Source of the DNA: Saprospiraceae bacterium
Lineage (GTDB): Bacteria; Bacteroidota; Bacteroidia; Chitinophagales; Saprospiraceae
Length of the DNA stretch: 64,000 bases
NCBI GenBank assembly: GCA_016706365.1
Contig: JADJJU010000009.1
Coordinates: 206,501 to 270,500 of the forward strand
Reading direction: 5' to 3'
Below, piece by piece: positions 8,498 to 17,439 of the stretch; position 1 is the first letter of the stretch, and every line of letters starts with the position of its first letter. The translations under genes and the position numbers were made by a program. The notes beneath the pieces are model-generated. The model did no database searches. It saw only the letters and a list, made by a program, of their open reading frames with translations, and had not been told where the DNA came from.

Positions 8498-9655
8498 ATG
8501 GAGAATCGAAATACCCAAATTCCTCTGGATAATCCTTCCATAATAGGCGGATGGGAAGCATTGATACGACAGCATCTTCATGAAATAAAGCCATATAGTA
8601 CGGCTAGAGATGATTTTAAAGGAGCTGCAGAGATTTGGCTGGATGCAAATGAATTGCCTTATGGAAGATATTTAAACCGTTATCCGGATCCGAAGGCTTC
8701 AGAGCTTAAGGAAACTATTGCAAAAATCAAAAAATGGGAAACTTCAAATTTTTTATTGGGCAATGGCAGTGATGAATGTATTGAACTATTGATAAAACTT
8801 TTTTGTGAACCCGGTCTGGATGAGATCATGATTTGCCCACCTACTTATGGTATGTACAAAGTGACAGCTAAAATAAATAATGTAATTGTCAAAGAGGTAT
8901 TTCTCAATGAAGAGTTCCAATTACGGGTCGATGAGATTCTAAAAAATGTTTCAGATAAAACTAAAATTCTCTTCCTATGCACTCCAAATAACCCTTCTGG
9001 AAATTTGATCATCCGGGCTGACATTCTGCACTTGCTGCATGAATTCAAAGGAATAGTTGTCATTGATGAGGCATATATAGATTTCAGCGGAGAAAAAAGC
9101 TGGACAACTCTTGTTAATAATTTCCCCCGATTAGTAGTCTTGCAAACGCTTTCTAAATCTGCAGGTCTGGCAGGCTTGAGAGTGGGAATATGTTTTGCAC
9201 AGATAGAACTTATTAACAAACTTTATGCTATTAAGCCTCCTTACAATCTAAGCTTACCAGCTCAAATAATAGCATTATTCCAATTAAAGCAATATAAAAA
9301 ACAGAAAGATCTCTGGAAAATAATCACAGCTGAAAGAGATCAACTTATTCAATCACTTATCCGGTTTGATTCTGTTGAAAAAATTCATCCTTCCGATGCT
9401 AATTTTTTGCTTGTAAAAGTAAAAGATGCATCTTATTCCTATGCATTTCTTACTGACAAAGGAATTGTGGTTCGGGATCGTTCGGATGAACCATTGTGTG
9501 AGAATTGTCTGCGGATTTCTGTAGGAAAGCCTTCCGAAAATGAGCGCCTTTTTAAAATATGGAAGCGTCTGGACAAATCATTTAAAAAGAAATTACAGTC
9601 TGAGAGAATAGAACTTAAAAAGAAACATTCGAATGAAAAAAGCACTTTTTATTGA
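8498..9655 (+). CDS. hisC: Histidinol-phosphate aminotransferase
   Basis: PLP-dependent aminotransferase, class I/II fold, converting imidazole acetol phosphate to histidinol phosphate. Of 385 residues, the core shows LLGNGSDECIELL (PLP phosphate region), CTPNNPSG, VVIDEAYIDF (Asp contacting the PLP nitrogen) and the Schiff-base lysine in TLSKSAGLAGLR (about residue 223). The protein carries an N-terminal extension of about 25 residues and a basic C-terminal tail (KKKLQSERIELKKK) that reads into hisB; the two genes overlap by 23 bases. Third gene of the operon. Confidence 0.95.
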   Translation: MENRNTQIPLDNPSIIGGWEALIRQHLHEIKPYSTARDDFKGAAEIWLDANELPYGRYLNRYPDPKASELKETIAKIKKWETSNFLLGNGSDECIELLIKLFCEPGLDEIMICPPTYGMYKVTAKINNVIVKEVFLNEEFQLRVDEILKNVSDKTKILFLCTPNNPSGNLIIRADILHLLHEFKGIVVIDEAYIDFSGEKSWTTLVNNFPRLVVLQTLSKSAGLAGLRVGICFAQIELINKLYAIKPPYNLSLPAQIIALFQLKQYKKQKDLWKIITAERDQLIQSLIRFDSVEKIHPSDANFLLVKVKDASYSYAFLTDKGIVVRDRSDEPLCENCLRISVGKPSENERLFKIWKRLDKSFKKKLQSERIELKKKHSNEKSTFY

Positions 9656-10784
9656 CAGAGACGGAACATTAATCCTGGAGCCACAGGATACTTTTCAGAT
9701 TGACAGTTTGGAGCGTCTGACTTACCTTCCAGGTGTTTTTAAAGGTTTAGGTCTTATCTCTGAAATGCTTGATTATGAATTGGTAATGGTAACTAATCAA
9801 GACGGATTGGGTACTGATCTATACCCTCAAAGTGCATTCGACATGGTTCAGGAGAAACTTATGGAAACTCTTAAAGGTGAAGGAATCCATTTCTCTGAGG
9901 TTTTGATTGATACAAGTTTTGAATCCGAAGCGCTGCCTACCCGAAAACCGGGAATCGGCTTGTTATCAAAATATTTGGATGGGTCGTACGATCTAAAAAA
10001 CAGCTTTGTTATAGGAGACAGACTTACTGATTTACAATTGGCCAGAAATTTGGGATGTAAAGGGATTTTCATAGGCCCAGAATCAGGTCATGTACAAATT
10101 GTAAATGCAAACCTTGAAGATTGCTGTCAGTTTTCCACGATGAGCTGGGTGGACATTTTTTATTTTCTCAGAAAAAGCGAAAGGGTTGCATCTGTCTTAC
10201 GCAAAACGAACGAGACAGAAATTGAGGTTAGAATCGCTTTGGATGGATCAGGTATTGCTTCCATCAAAACAGGACTTGGATTTTTTGATCATATGCTTGA
10301 GCAATTATGTAAACATAGTGGTATGGATCTTTCAGTCAAAGTAATCGGTGATCTTCATATAGATGAACATCATACAATCGAGGATACAGCGCTTGCTCTT
10401 GGTACAGCGATTCGTCAGGCATTGGGAGATAAGATAGGAATTGAAAGATATGGATTTGACGAAGGGGAATTTTCAGCTGAAGTGTTGCTACCTATGGACG
10501 AGGCATTGACAAGAGTGGCACTTGATTTTTCCGGCAGGCCATGGCTTGTATGGGATGCAGATTTCAAGAGGGAAAAAATAGGTGATATGCCTACTGAAAT
10601 GTTTATGCATTTCTTTAAGTCATTTTCTGATGCAGCATTATGCAACCTAAACATTAAAGTGGAAGGTCAAAATGAACATCATAAAATTGAATCCATTTTC
10701 AAAAGCCTTGCCAAAGCAATTAAAATGGCAGCTTCAAGACAATATCTTGTCCGGACATTGCCCAGTACCAAAGGAGTCTTATAG
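9633..10784 (+). CDS. hisB: Bifunctional histidinol-phosphatase / imidazoleglycerol-phosphate dehydratase
   Basis: A 383-residue fusion. The N-terminal HAD phosphatase domain (about 1-165) has the DxD nucleophile motif FIDRDGT with Asp8 and Asp10, and the later KPGIG and GDRLTDLQLA motifs; it dephosphorylates histidinol phosphate. The C-terminal domain (about 190-383) is imidazoleglycerol-phosphate dehydratase, with the metal-binding motifs FFDHMLEQ, DEHHTIEDTALALG and NEHHKIESIFK. The fused architecture is as in enterobacteria and many Bacteroidota. Starts inside the end of hisC and ends two bases before the hisH start. Confidence 0.97.
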   Translation: MKKALFIDRDGTLILEPQDTFQIDSLERLTYLPGVFKGLGLISEMLDYELVMVTNQDGLGTDLYPQSAFDMVQEKLMETLKGEGIHFSEVLIDTSFESEALPTRKPGIGLLSKYLDGSYDLKNSFVIGDRLTDLQLARNLGCKGIFIGPESGHVQIVNANLEDCCQFSTMSWVDIFYFLRKSERVASVLRKTNETEIEVRIALDGSGIASIKTGLGFFDHMLEQLCKHSGMDLSVKVIGDLHIDEHHTIEDTALALGTAIRQALGDKIGIERYGFDEGEFSAEVLLPMDEALTRVALDFSGRPWLVWDADFKREKIGDMPTEMFMHFFKSFSDAALCNLNIKVEGQNEHHKIESIFKSLAKAIKMAASRQYLVRTLPSTKGVL

Positions 10785-10786
10785 TT

Positions 10787-11410
10787 ATGCTGATTAATAA
10801 AAGCGACATGAAGAATCAAAAAATCGTAATCATTGATTACGGTGCAGGCAATGTCTTTTCTGTCAAAAATGCGTTGAAAGCAATAGGCGTGGAGGCAATA
10901 ATATCGGATCACCCAAATGAAATACAGGAAGCAGATAAAGTGATTTTTCCAGGTGTCGGAGCTGCCGGAAATGCTATGAATCAATTAAATAACAAGAATC
11001 TGATTGAGATTATACCAGCTTTGCGACAGCCTGTTCTTGGGATTTGCCTTGGAATGCAATTATTAATGGACTTTAGTGAAGAGGACAATACTTCATGCTT
11101 GGGGATCATCTCAGGTAGTGTGAAGAAATTTAAACCTTTTTCGGGCTTGAGGGTACCACACATGGGTTGGAACAGCGTTAGCTTTTCAAAGGAACACAGA
11201 CTTTTTCAAGGATGGAAGGGTGGAGAGTGGGTGTATTTTGTACATAGTTATTATGTTGCCGGGAATCCATTTACAATTGGAATTACCGAATATCAGGATT
11301 CATTTACTTCAGTACTTGAAAAGGAAAACTTTATTGGTGTTCAGTTCCATCCGGAGAAGTCAGCCGAATCGGGTTTGCGCCTGATTCAAAATTTTATAGA
11401 ATTGTATTAA
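10787..11410 (+). CDS. hisH: Imidazole glycerol phosphate synthase, glutamine amidotransferase subunit
   Basis: Class I glutamine amidotransferase that feeds ammonia to HisF. The triad is visible: Cys87 in GICLGMQ, and His188 and Glu190 in QFHPEKS. The oxyanion-strand region PGVGAAGNAM is at about 55-64. The upstream ATG (10787) gives 207 residues; a second ATG at 10808 would give a start closer to the usual KIVIIDYGAGN and may be the true one. Partner gene hisF is two genes downstream. Confidence 0.96.
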   Translation: MLINKSDMKNQKIVIIDYGAGNVFSVKNALKAIGVEAIISDHPNEIQEADKVIFPGVGAAGNAMNQLNNKNLIEIIPALRQPVLGICLGMQLLMDFSEEDNTSCLGIISGSVKKFKPFSGLRVPHMGWNSVSFSKEHRLFQGWKGGEWVYFVHSYYVAGNPFTIGITEYQDSFTSVLEKENFIGVQFHPEKSAESGLRLIQNFIELY

Positions 11411-11425
11411 TTAAGCAGTATCATA

Positions 11426-12178
11426 ATGGAATCTAATAAAATAAATATTATCCAACTCCGCCCTGCCATTGACCTAATGGGAGGTAAATGTGTCAGGCTC
11501 GTGGGTGGAAAATTTGATCAGGTCACGGATTATGGTTCTGATCCTCTGGAGTTTGCCAAAAGGTTTGAGGATTGGGGCTTAGAATATCTTCACCTGGTAG
11601 ATCTGGATGCTGCAAAGACAGGATTATTATCACAATATCGCTGGGTGGAAAGAATTGTAAGCAAAACTGCTATGAAAGTAGATGTTGGGGGTGGGATTCA
11701 GAGCGAAGATGCCATCAGGATTGCTTTTGAATCCGGAGCATCTCAGGTTAATATCGGAACAGCTGCCGTTAAAAACCCAGATCTGGTTTACAAATGGTTG
11801 AAAACCTTTGGCCCTGAAAGAATAATGATCTCTATGGATATGCAGGTAGATCAAATACGCATCAGAGGTTGGGTAGATGATGCAGAGATCGAATGGAAAG
11901 ACTTTCTTCAAAATTTCGTAAAAATGGGATCTAAGTATTTCGTTTGCACGGATACCAGTAAGGATGGCATGCTGGCTGGGCCATCTTTTGAAATGTATAA
12001 TAATATTAGAAAAGCAGCTCCTGACATTTTTATTATGGCCTCGGGAGGTGTCGCTTCAATGGATGATGTTCTCCAGCTTCAGGAATCGGACGTTCAAGGT
12101 GTAATTATAGGCAAAGCGCTTTATGAGGGAAATATAACTGAGGAAGATATCAAATCATTCACATTTCTTCAAAAATGA
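11426..12178 (+). CDS. hisA: ProFAR isomerase
   Basis: A 250-residue (beta-alpha)8 barrel that isomerises phosphoribosylformimino-AICAR phosphate. The N-terminal PAIDLMGGKCVRLVGG has the catalytic Asp (residue 16), the central catalytic Asp lies in FVCTDTSKDGML, and phosphate-binding loops GGGIQ and ASGGVAS are present. Its stop overlaps the hisF start by four bases (ATGA). Confidence 0.96.
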   Translation: MESNKINIIQLRPAIDLMGGKCVRLVGGKFDQVTDYGSDPLEFAKRFEDWGLEYLHLVDLDAAKTGLLSQYRWVERIVSKTAMKVDVGGGIQSEDAIRIAFESGASQVNIGTAAVKNPDLVYKWLKTFGPERIMISMDMQVDQIRIRGWVDDAEIEWKDFLQNFVKMGSKYFVCTDTSKDGMLAGPSFEMYNNIRKAAPDIFIMASGGVASMDDVLQLQESDVQGVIIGKALYEGNITEEDIKSFTFLQK

Positions 12179-12945
12179 CAGCAAGCACTTTGGCAAAACG
12201 AATTATTCCCTGCCTGGATGTCAAAAATGGCAGAACGGTAAAAGGCGTTCATTTTGAATCACTTAGAGATGCCGGTGATCCTGTTGCTCTTGCCGCCCAT
12301 TATGCCTGTGCGGGAGCTGATGAGCTGGTTTTTCTTGATATTTCTGCCACGCTTGAGAACAGAAAAACTTTACTCGACCTGGTTAGTAATGTTGCAACTG
12401 AAGTTTATATTCCTTTTACCGTCGGTGGAGGAATTTCATCAGAATCAGATGTTTACTCACTTTTAAGAGCAGGTGCTGATAAAATCAGTATTAATTCTTC
12501 CGCGATCAGGTCTCCGGAATTAATTGAACGGCTAGCCTTAAATTTTGGAGCTCAATGCATAGTAGTGGCTATCGACGCCCGTCCGGATGAATGTGGTATT
12601 TGGAAAGTATATAGCCATGGTGGCACTCAAAATGCAGGTTTGGATCTCTTTGAATGGGCTGTGCGAGCTCAGGACTTTGGAGCCGGTGAGATACTTTTCA
12701 CAGCAATGTCTAAAGATGGTACCCAAAGCGGATATGCTACTGAAGCTCTGGCTCAACTTCATGATATCATTCAGATTCCGATCATCGCTAGCGGAGGGGC
12801 TGGTACTAAGGAAGATTTCCTCAATGTATTCACAAGTGGGAAGGCCGATGCTGCCCTGGCAGCTAGCTTGTTTCATTTTGGTTTGCTAAGTATTTCTGAA
12901 TTAAAATCATATTTAAAGGACAATAAAATCCCAATTAGATGCTAA
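12175..12945 (+). CDS. hisF: Imidazole glycerol phosphate synthase, cyclase subunit
   Basis: A 256-residue (beta-alpha)8 barrel that works with HisH to make IGP and AICAR. IIPCLDVKNGRTVKG carries the catalytic Asp15; FTVGGGI, FTAMSKDGT and IASGGAG are phosphate and substrate loops. It overlaps hisA by four bases and the hisIE start by seven bases, which implies coupled translation of the last operon genes. Confidence 0.96.
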   Translation: MTASTLAKRIIPCLDVKNGRTVKGVHFESLRDAGDPVALAAHYACAGADELVFLDISATLENRKTLLDLVSNVATEVYIPFTVGGGISSESDVYSLLRAGADKISINSSAIRSPELIERLALNFGAQCIVVAIDARPDECGIWKVYSHGGTQNAGLDLFEWAVRAQDFGAGEILFTAMSKDGTQSGYATEALAQLHDIIQIPIIASGGAGTKEDFLNVFTSGKADAALAASLFHFGLLSISELKSYLKDNKIPIRC

Positions 12946-13571
12946 GTATTGCTGACATAGAAGAAATGGATTTTAATAAAATGGGCGGACTTATACCTGC
13001 TATAGTACAAGATTCATCTACCACTGCTGTATTAATGCTTGGTTTTATGAATCAGGAAGCTTTGTTAGAAAGTATAAAGAGCAAAAAAGTGACTTTTTTT
13101 AGCAGGACATAACAAAGACTGTGGACAAAGGGAGAAAGCACAGGAAATTTCCTTCACATTCACAATATAAGTCAGGACTGCGATAAAGATACGATATTGA
13201 TTTCGGCAGTCCCCGAAGGCCCTGTTTGTCATACAGGTAGTAAGACTTGTTTTGGTGGGGATTCACCTTCATCTGCAAGTTTTCTCCACACGCTTGAATC
13301 TATTATTTCAGAAAGAGGTATATCAGGAAGTTCATCATCCTATACAACCTCACTTCTTAAATCCGGCATTCAGAAAATTGCCCAGAAAGTAGGAGAGGAG
13401 GCAGTTGAAACTATTCTGGAAGCTGTTAATGGAAGCGACGACAGACTGATTAGTGAATCTGCTGATTTATTATATCATTTTTTAGTATTGCTGAACTCAA
13501 GAAACATCACTTTGTCAATGGTGGAAGCTGAATTGAGTAAAAGACATCATAAGCCTTTATTTGCTGGATAG
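12939..13571 (+). pseudogene. hisIE: Phosphoribosyl-AMP cyclohydrolase / phosphoribosyl-ATP pyrophosphatase with in-frame stop
   Basis: The 210-codon frame encodes a HisI domain then a HisE domain, catalysing steps two and three of the pathway. Residues 1-57 match HisI up to TFFSRT; codon 58 is TAA (13110-13112); the same frame continues QRLWTKGESTGNFL, the HisI metal and active-site region, then CHTGSKTCFGG and the HisE domain with KVGEEAVETILEA and SADLLYHFLVLL. In E. coli HisI this stretch reads SRTKQRLWTKGE, so the stop replaces a conserved Lys (AAA to TAA, one base). The frame is otherwise intact, so it is a recent mutation, a sequencing error, or a read-through/restart case. A downstream in-frame TTG at 13197 could only restart HisE plus the tail of HisI. 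Confidence 0.85.
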
Positions 13572-13792
13572 AGAAATTATTATCCGATTAAGTTTTGACA
13601 CAGGCCTTACTTATGTTATTTAACAAGAAAATATGTAAGTCCATCCGCAAAAGTACGACGATTGTCGTAAATAATCAATCTGCAATATATATTCTCATAC
13701 ATTTGGCGTTAGGATTAGGTAAACAGCAGAAAACTGCCCGGAGTCATTTTTCAGGTTTTGATAGAATTTTTATCACAATAAAACCCTTGATT

Positions 13793-14656
13793 ATGACAAC
13801 GTTTAAGTTTTTTACAATTGAAAGAATAATTACTGCACGGAGTGAATTTCAGATCTCCTTAAGTATATTAATTCTTACTTTAATCAGTTATTCAAACATT
13901 TCTTCTCAATCAGCCTCAGCTCTGGTACACAAGAAATTCACCGATCAGCAGCATTCAGAAAAGGAAAGTAGTAATGTGCTGCTTATGTCTGAAATTTCTG
14001 TGCCGCTAATTTCTGCAGAGAATGAAGATGAGGAAAATCGCATTGAAATTAATCAGGCCATGGATCAGGAGCGGACTGATGGAATTGACATGTTTTTAAA
14101 TGGCACGCATTATCATGGTAGTTCCAAAATAAATTTTGAAATTGAATTTTTACAAGAAGGTTATACAGTTGTTCAGGTTTTGGATGCTGCCTCAGGAGAC
14201 TTCTTGATTAACTTAATGGATGACCATACCAAGGTTGGTAAAGAGCGCTTCGAAATTGATCAAAATGATTTCAAAGTGAATAGCATTATTGTTGTTGCAA
14301 CTCATACAACTTTATCAGGACAAACAATAGAATCTTCACTTAGGTATGAGTTGTTCAGGACAGAAGACATTCCAATGAGCTCGGGTGAATTTGTTGAGAA
14401 CATTCTAATTGCTCAATTGACTCCCACTGCAGGAAGAGGATTATTTCAAATAAGAGCAGATTTTAAGACAAAAGGATCGGCCAATGTCAGGATTTTTGAT
14501 TTGAATGGGCGTTTGATCGAGAGTTTGTTTTCCGGTAAAATCCAGGAAGGAGCTGTGACTTTCGATGGTAATAGTAGTAATTGGGTAGCAGGGAGTTATG
14601 TTGTTTGTGTAGAAACAGAAAAAGGCAGATGGACGCAGAAAATGATTGTCCTGTAA
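13793..14656 (+). CDS. Secreted protein with T9SS-type C-terminal sorting domain
   Basis: A hypothetical 287-residue protein. The chosen ATG (13793) places a hydrophobic segment (FQISLSILILTLISY) near the N-terminus as a signal or anchor; 66 further residues are possible from an upstream start at 13595. The middle part (about 50-200) is acidic and unrecognised. The last 80 residues (FQIRADFKTKGSANVRIFDLNGRLI ... WVAGSYVVCVETEKG, in outline) form the beta-sandwich pattern of type A T9SS sorting domains that direct export across the outer membrane. Follows hisIE by about 220 bases but is probably separate from it in function. Confidence 0.7.
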   Translation: MTTFKFFTIERIITARSEFQISLSILILTLISYSNISSQSASALVHKKFTDQQHSEKESSNVLLMSEISVPLISAENEDEENRIEINQAMDQERTDGIDMFLNGTHYHGSSKINFEIEFLQEGYTVVQVLDAASGDFLINLMDDHTKVGKERFEIDQNDFKVNSIIVVATHTTLSGQTIESSLRYELFRTEDIPMSSGEFVENILIAQLTPTAGRGLFQIRADFKTKGSANVRIFDLNGRLIESLFSGKIQEGAVTFDGNSSNWVAGSYVVCVETEKGRWTQKMIVL

Positions 14657-14689
14657 TTTCAAGATTATTACAGAATAGGTGTAGAGTTT

Positions 14690-14725
14690 AAAAGTGTAGT
14701 TCGTATTTCACGAGCTGCACTTTTT
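14690..14725. terminator. Bidirectional intrinsic terminator
   Basis: AAAAGTGTAGTTCGT (14690-14704) and ACGAGCTGCACTTTT (14710-14724) pair over 15 bases with two G-U pairs and a 5-base loop. Ts follow on the right, and the complementary T run lies on the left. It lies between convergent genes, so it can terminate both. Confidence 0.85.
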
Positions 14726-14729
14726 AACT

Positions 14730-16838
14730 TTAAAACTGATACTTAATCTGTATTGTAACATCAGTTCTTTTATTTCCTTGTATCTGGTCCAGACCTGAAC
14801 CTATCACATCTATGTCAGTATAGTATGTTTGTGCCCAGCGGGCTTCAATAGACATATTTCTGATGCCACGATATCGGAGGTTGATATAATAGCGATACCC
14901 TTTATTAAATAATGGTGGTAAACTAAAGCTGTACAACACATCATTTTCATATGCATACAATCGGGAATTGAAATCTTCAGTATCGAATAAGGCAATTCTG
15001 GCATTGAATGAAAGAGGAAATCCTATGGGTTTGTAAATTACATCCTGATAAATCAAAAAGCCTCTGGTTCTTGGTCCTCCTTCAATATTATAAATCGAAT
15101 ACTCAATCCGATTTCTCAATTCAAGCGTTTTGCTGACCTTATTGGCCATATGAATTCTGAATTGCTGTCTGGCATGAAAAATAATGGGGCTGGTCTGGGT
15201 GATCTCATCATCAGCTCCATTGCGCTCTCGCGTCTTAATTCTATATTGGATATAAATATCAGCTCTTCTTTTGAGTGTGTAAGTTAATCTTGCAAAATAT
15301 TCACTGCCGGTTGAAGGTGCATCCACCTGGAATCTCAACCATGGATGACGCCAGAAATCAGCATATGCACTGAATTTCCAGAATTTATCGGGACGTACTT
15401 CCAGCCCTAAATATATGCCATTCTCATTGTTGGACAGACTTGTTTCAGAGAAAGTATTTGGGATGATTGATTGATAATTTCTTGGGAAGTGCCGGTGAAG
15501 AACAGATACATCAACATGTCTGTCAAGGCTTGTCAACAGACCATTGATCGTAGCTACTGATCCATTACCGCTGACTGCCGTTTCACCAAAAACATGGAAA
15601 TTCCTCCAGATATAGGTGTAGTCTAAACTTGAATTCAGAAGACTTTTTCCGCTGAACAGAAACTGATTATACGGCTGGGAACTTCTCGAAAACGGCACAT
15701 TGAATTCATCAAATAAAGTATTCCATGCGATTTGCAATCTTCCTTTTTCATATTTGAGCCTGCTCCCTGCTGTAAAATGTTTCAGAGCGTCTTTATTTTC
15801 AATCTCACTCTGAGTTCTGTGCAATCCTCCAAGAAGGAGGGAGGTAAAAAAACCGAGGTTCTCATCAAAATCATCTAAAGTGTCCTGTTGACTCTGAATG
15901 TTAGCATCCCGTGCTTTATAGGAAGCAAATAAAGTCCATTCCCAGTCTTTGTGCAGTTGAAGCGTTGCTCCAATACCCCGCATAAAATTATTTTCATCAA
16001 CAGAAGTATAGGGCCTCAAAGGCTTGCCACCTCTTTTGATTGACATCACAAAAGCACTTTTTCTTGCACCGAAACCGGAATGAATCAGAAGCCCCTGTCC
16101 AAAGCTTACTGCAAAATCCCCGAGCGCAAAGCTTTTTATGGTTCTGTTATAATCTCTCAAAAAGAAGTGTGCTGAGTAGAAATCAAAGCCGTATGGATTA
16201 TTTGCCTTGAAAATTGCTTCTCCCGGATCCTTTTCCATGGTAAACCCATAACTCAGCTTATTTTCAAAAGTATGCCTGTATCTGGCATACAATCCATATG
16301 GATCACCTGCAAACATGCTTCCACCTGGTGTGGTGGGCTCTCTGTATCCTCTTCGCTCTTCCAACAATCTTTCTGCTCTCAGGTAAACTTCATTATTTCC
16401 CCGTGCAAGCATTTTGACTATCGATAGTTTAGCGGCATAAGGATCGCTATTGACAGTGACAAATGGTAAAATGGCACGAATAGTCTTTAAATCAAATCCC
16501 GGAATCGATTGTAATTCCTGCAACGCTATAAGATCCCCCAATCTGGCTCTGTACTCAAGTAAATTGTTAATTTGTATTGGGTTTAAGAGCTTTAATTCTG
16601 TTAGTTCTTCGCGAGCAGCTCTGTTGAGATCCATGGGCCTGCGTCTAAATAATTCCAGATCTTCCAGGAGTGTATTGAAATCAAAATCTTCACCATCAGT
16701 ACCCTGGATGAATTCTTCAATTAAATCCTGAAAATCCGAGACTTCACCGATTGGAATTGAATCTACCTGAGCATTAACATCCTTCACAAATGAGAAAAGT
16801 ACCAGAAATAAAATAAGAATGTAATGTCTATCTAACAT
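14730..16838 (-). CDS. Helix-hairpin-helix domain outer-membrane barrel protein
   Basis: A 702-residue secreted protein. After a signal peptide (about residues 1-23) comes an acidic linker and then a ComEA-type helix-hairpin-helix segment (about 72-132: MDLNRAAREELTELKLL ... ELQSIPGFDLKTIRAILPF, in outline). The remaining 550 residues show alternating aromatic beta-strands and end in QIKYQF, the pattern of an outer-membrane beta-barrel. Such HHH-barrel proteins are frequent, uncharacterised Bacteroidota proteins. The substrate is unknown. A perfect 11-bp hairpin lies four bases upstream of the ATG. Confidence 0.75.
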   Translation of the reverse strand: MLDRHYILILFLVLFSFVKDVNAQVDSIPIGEVSDFQDLIEEFIQGTDGEDFDFNTLLEDLELFRRRPMDLNRAAREELTELKLLNPIQINNLLEYRARLGDLIALQELQSIPGFDLKTIRAILPFVTVNSDPYAAKLSIVKMLARGNNEVYLRAERLLEERRGYREPTTPGGSMFAGDPYGLYARYRHTFENKLSYGFTMEKDPGEAIFKANNPYGFDFYSAHFFLRDYNRTIKSFALGDFAVSFGQGLLIHSGFGARKSAFVMSIKRGGKPLRPYTSVDENNFMRGIGATLQLHKDWEWTLFASYKARDANIQSQQDTLDDFDENLGFFTSLLLGGLHRTQSEIENKDALKHFTAGSRLKYEKGRLQIAWNTLFDEFNVPFSRSSQPYNQFLFSGKSLLNSSLDYTYIWRNFHVFGETAVSGNGSVATINGLLTSLDRHVDVSVLHRHFPRNYQSIIPNTFSETSLSNNENGIYLGLEVRPDKFWKFSAYADFWRHPWLRFQVDAPSTGSEYFARLTYTLKRRADIYIQYRIKTRERNGADDEITQTSPIIFHARQQFRIHMANKVSKTLELRNRIEYSIYNIEGGPRTRGFLIYQDVIYKPIGFPLSFNARIALFDTEDFNSRLYAYENDVLYSFSLPPLFNKGYRYYINLRYRGIRNMSIEARWAQTYYTDIDVIGSGLDQIQGNKRTDVTIQIKYQF

Positions 16839-16840
16839 AA

Positions 16841-16874
16841 AATGGATTCTGCAAACGAAGTTACAGAATCCATT
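16841..16874 (-). terminator. Hairpin between FKBP and HHH-barrel genes
   Basis: AATGGATTCTG (16841-16851) and CAGAATCCATT (16864-16874) form a perfect 11-bp stem with a 12-base loop. In the minus sense the stem is followed by TTTT and then immediately the ATG of the downstream gene. It may end FKBP transcription, or shape the 5' leader of the barrel-protein mRNA. Confidence 0.6.
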
Positions 16875-16938
16875 TTAAAAATTGAGTTTCGGGTATTAGT
16901 ACGATAACCAAGTTCTCGATTTAATGCAGGGTCTACAT

Positions 16939-17397
16939 TTAGCCGGGTATTGCGTCGATTAATTCAACATTAAATATTAGTACTGAATTAGCAGGAATCA
17001 GTGCAGAGCCCTGAGAACCATATCCTAATGAAGAGGGGATAATTAGTGTTATCTTTCCTGCTTCATTGATAAGTGGAATACCTTCCTGAAATCCGTCAAT
17101 TAATTGATCGAGATCAATAGTTAGACTATCGCTTGAGTCAAAAATCTGACCACTTAAAAGTTTTCCCACGTAAAAGAATTTAATCTGATCGTTAATACCT
17201 GGTTTGAGCCCGGTTCCCTGTTCTTCAATTATGTAATGCAGTCCGCTTGAAGTGGATTTTGCATTGGTGATATTATTGGCAGACAGATATTGCTGAATCA
17301 AACGCTGGTCTTCCTGATCCTGGGTCTCTTCGTTTTTCGTACAACTCTGTGATCCGATTAAGAGGAAAATAAATAGAAATAAACTGATTTGTTTCAT
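16939..17397 (-). CDS. FKBP-type peptidyl-prolyl isomerase lipoprotein
   Basis: A 152-residue lipoprotein (lipobox IGSQSC, Cys19) with one FKBP domain (about 58-150). FKBP hallmarks are visible: FYVGKLLSGQIFDSS, FQEGIPLINEAGKITLIIPS, GYGSQG and IPANSVLIFNVELI. Probably a periplasmic or outer-membrane-anchored folding helper. Lies between two genes for secreted proteins on the same strand. Confidence 0.92.
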   Translation of the reverse strand: MKQISLFLFIFLLIGSQSCTKNEETQDQEDQRLIQQYLSANNITNAKSTSSGLHYIIEEQGTGLKPGINDQIKFFYVGKLLSGQIFDSSDSLTIDLDQLIDGFQEGIPLINEAGKITLIIPSSLGYGSQGSALIPANSVLIFNVELIDAIPG

Positions 17398-17439
17398 TAG
17401 TTGCTTAGTTTCGATAGTCTTAAACGAACTATCTGATTA

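Noticed and set aside
13197..13571. Stand-alone hisE gene starting at the TTG at 13197
   Set aside because: The frame continues upstream without break to the hisI domain; the simpler reading is one hisIE gene with a single stop codon.
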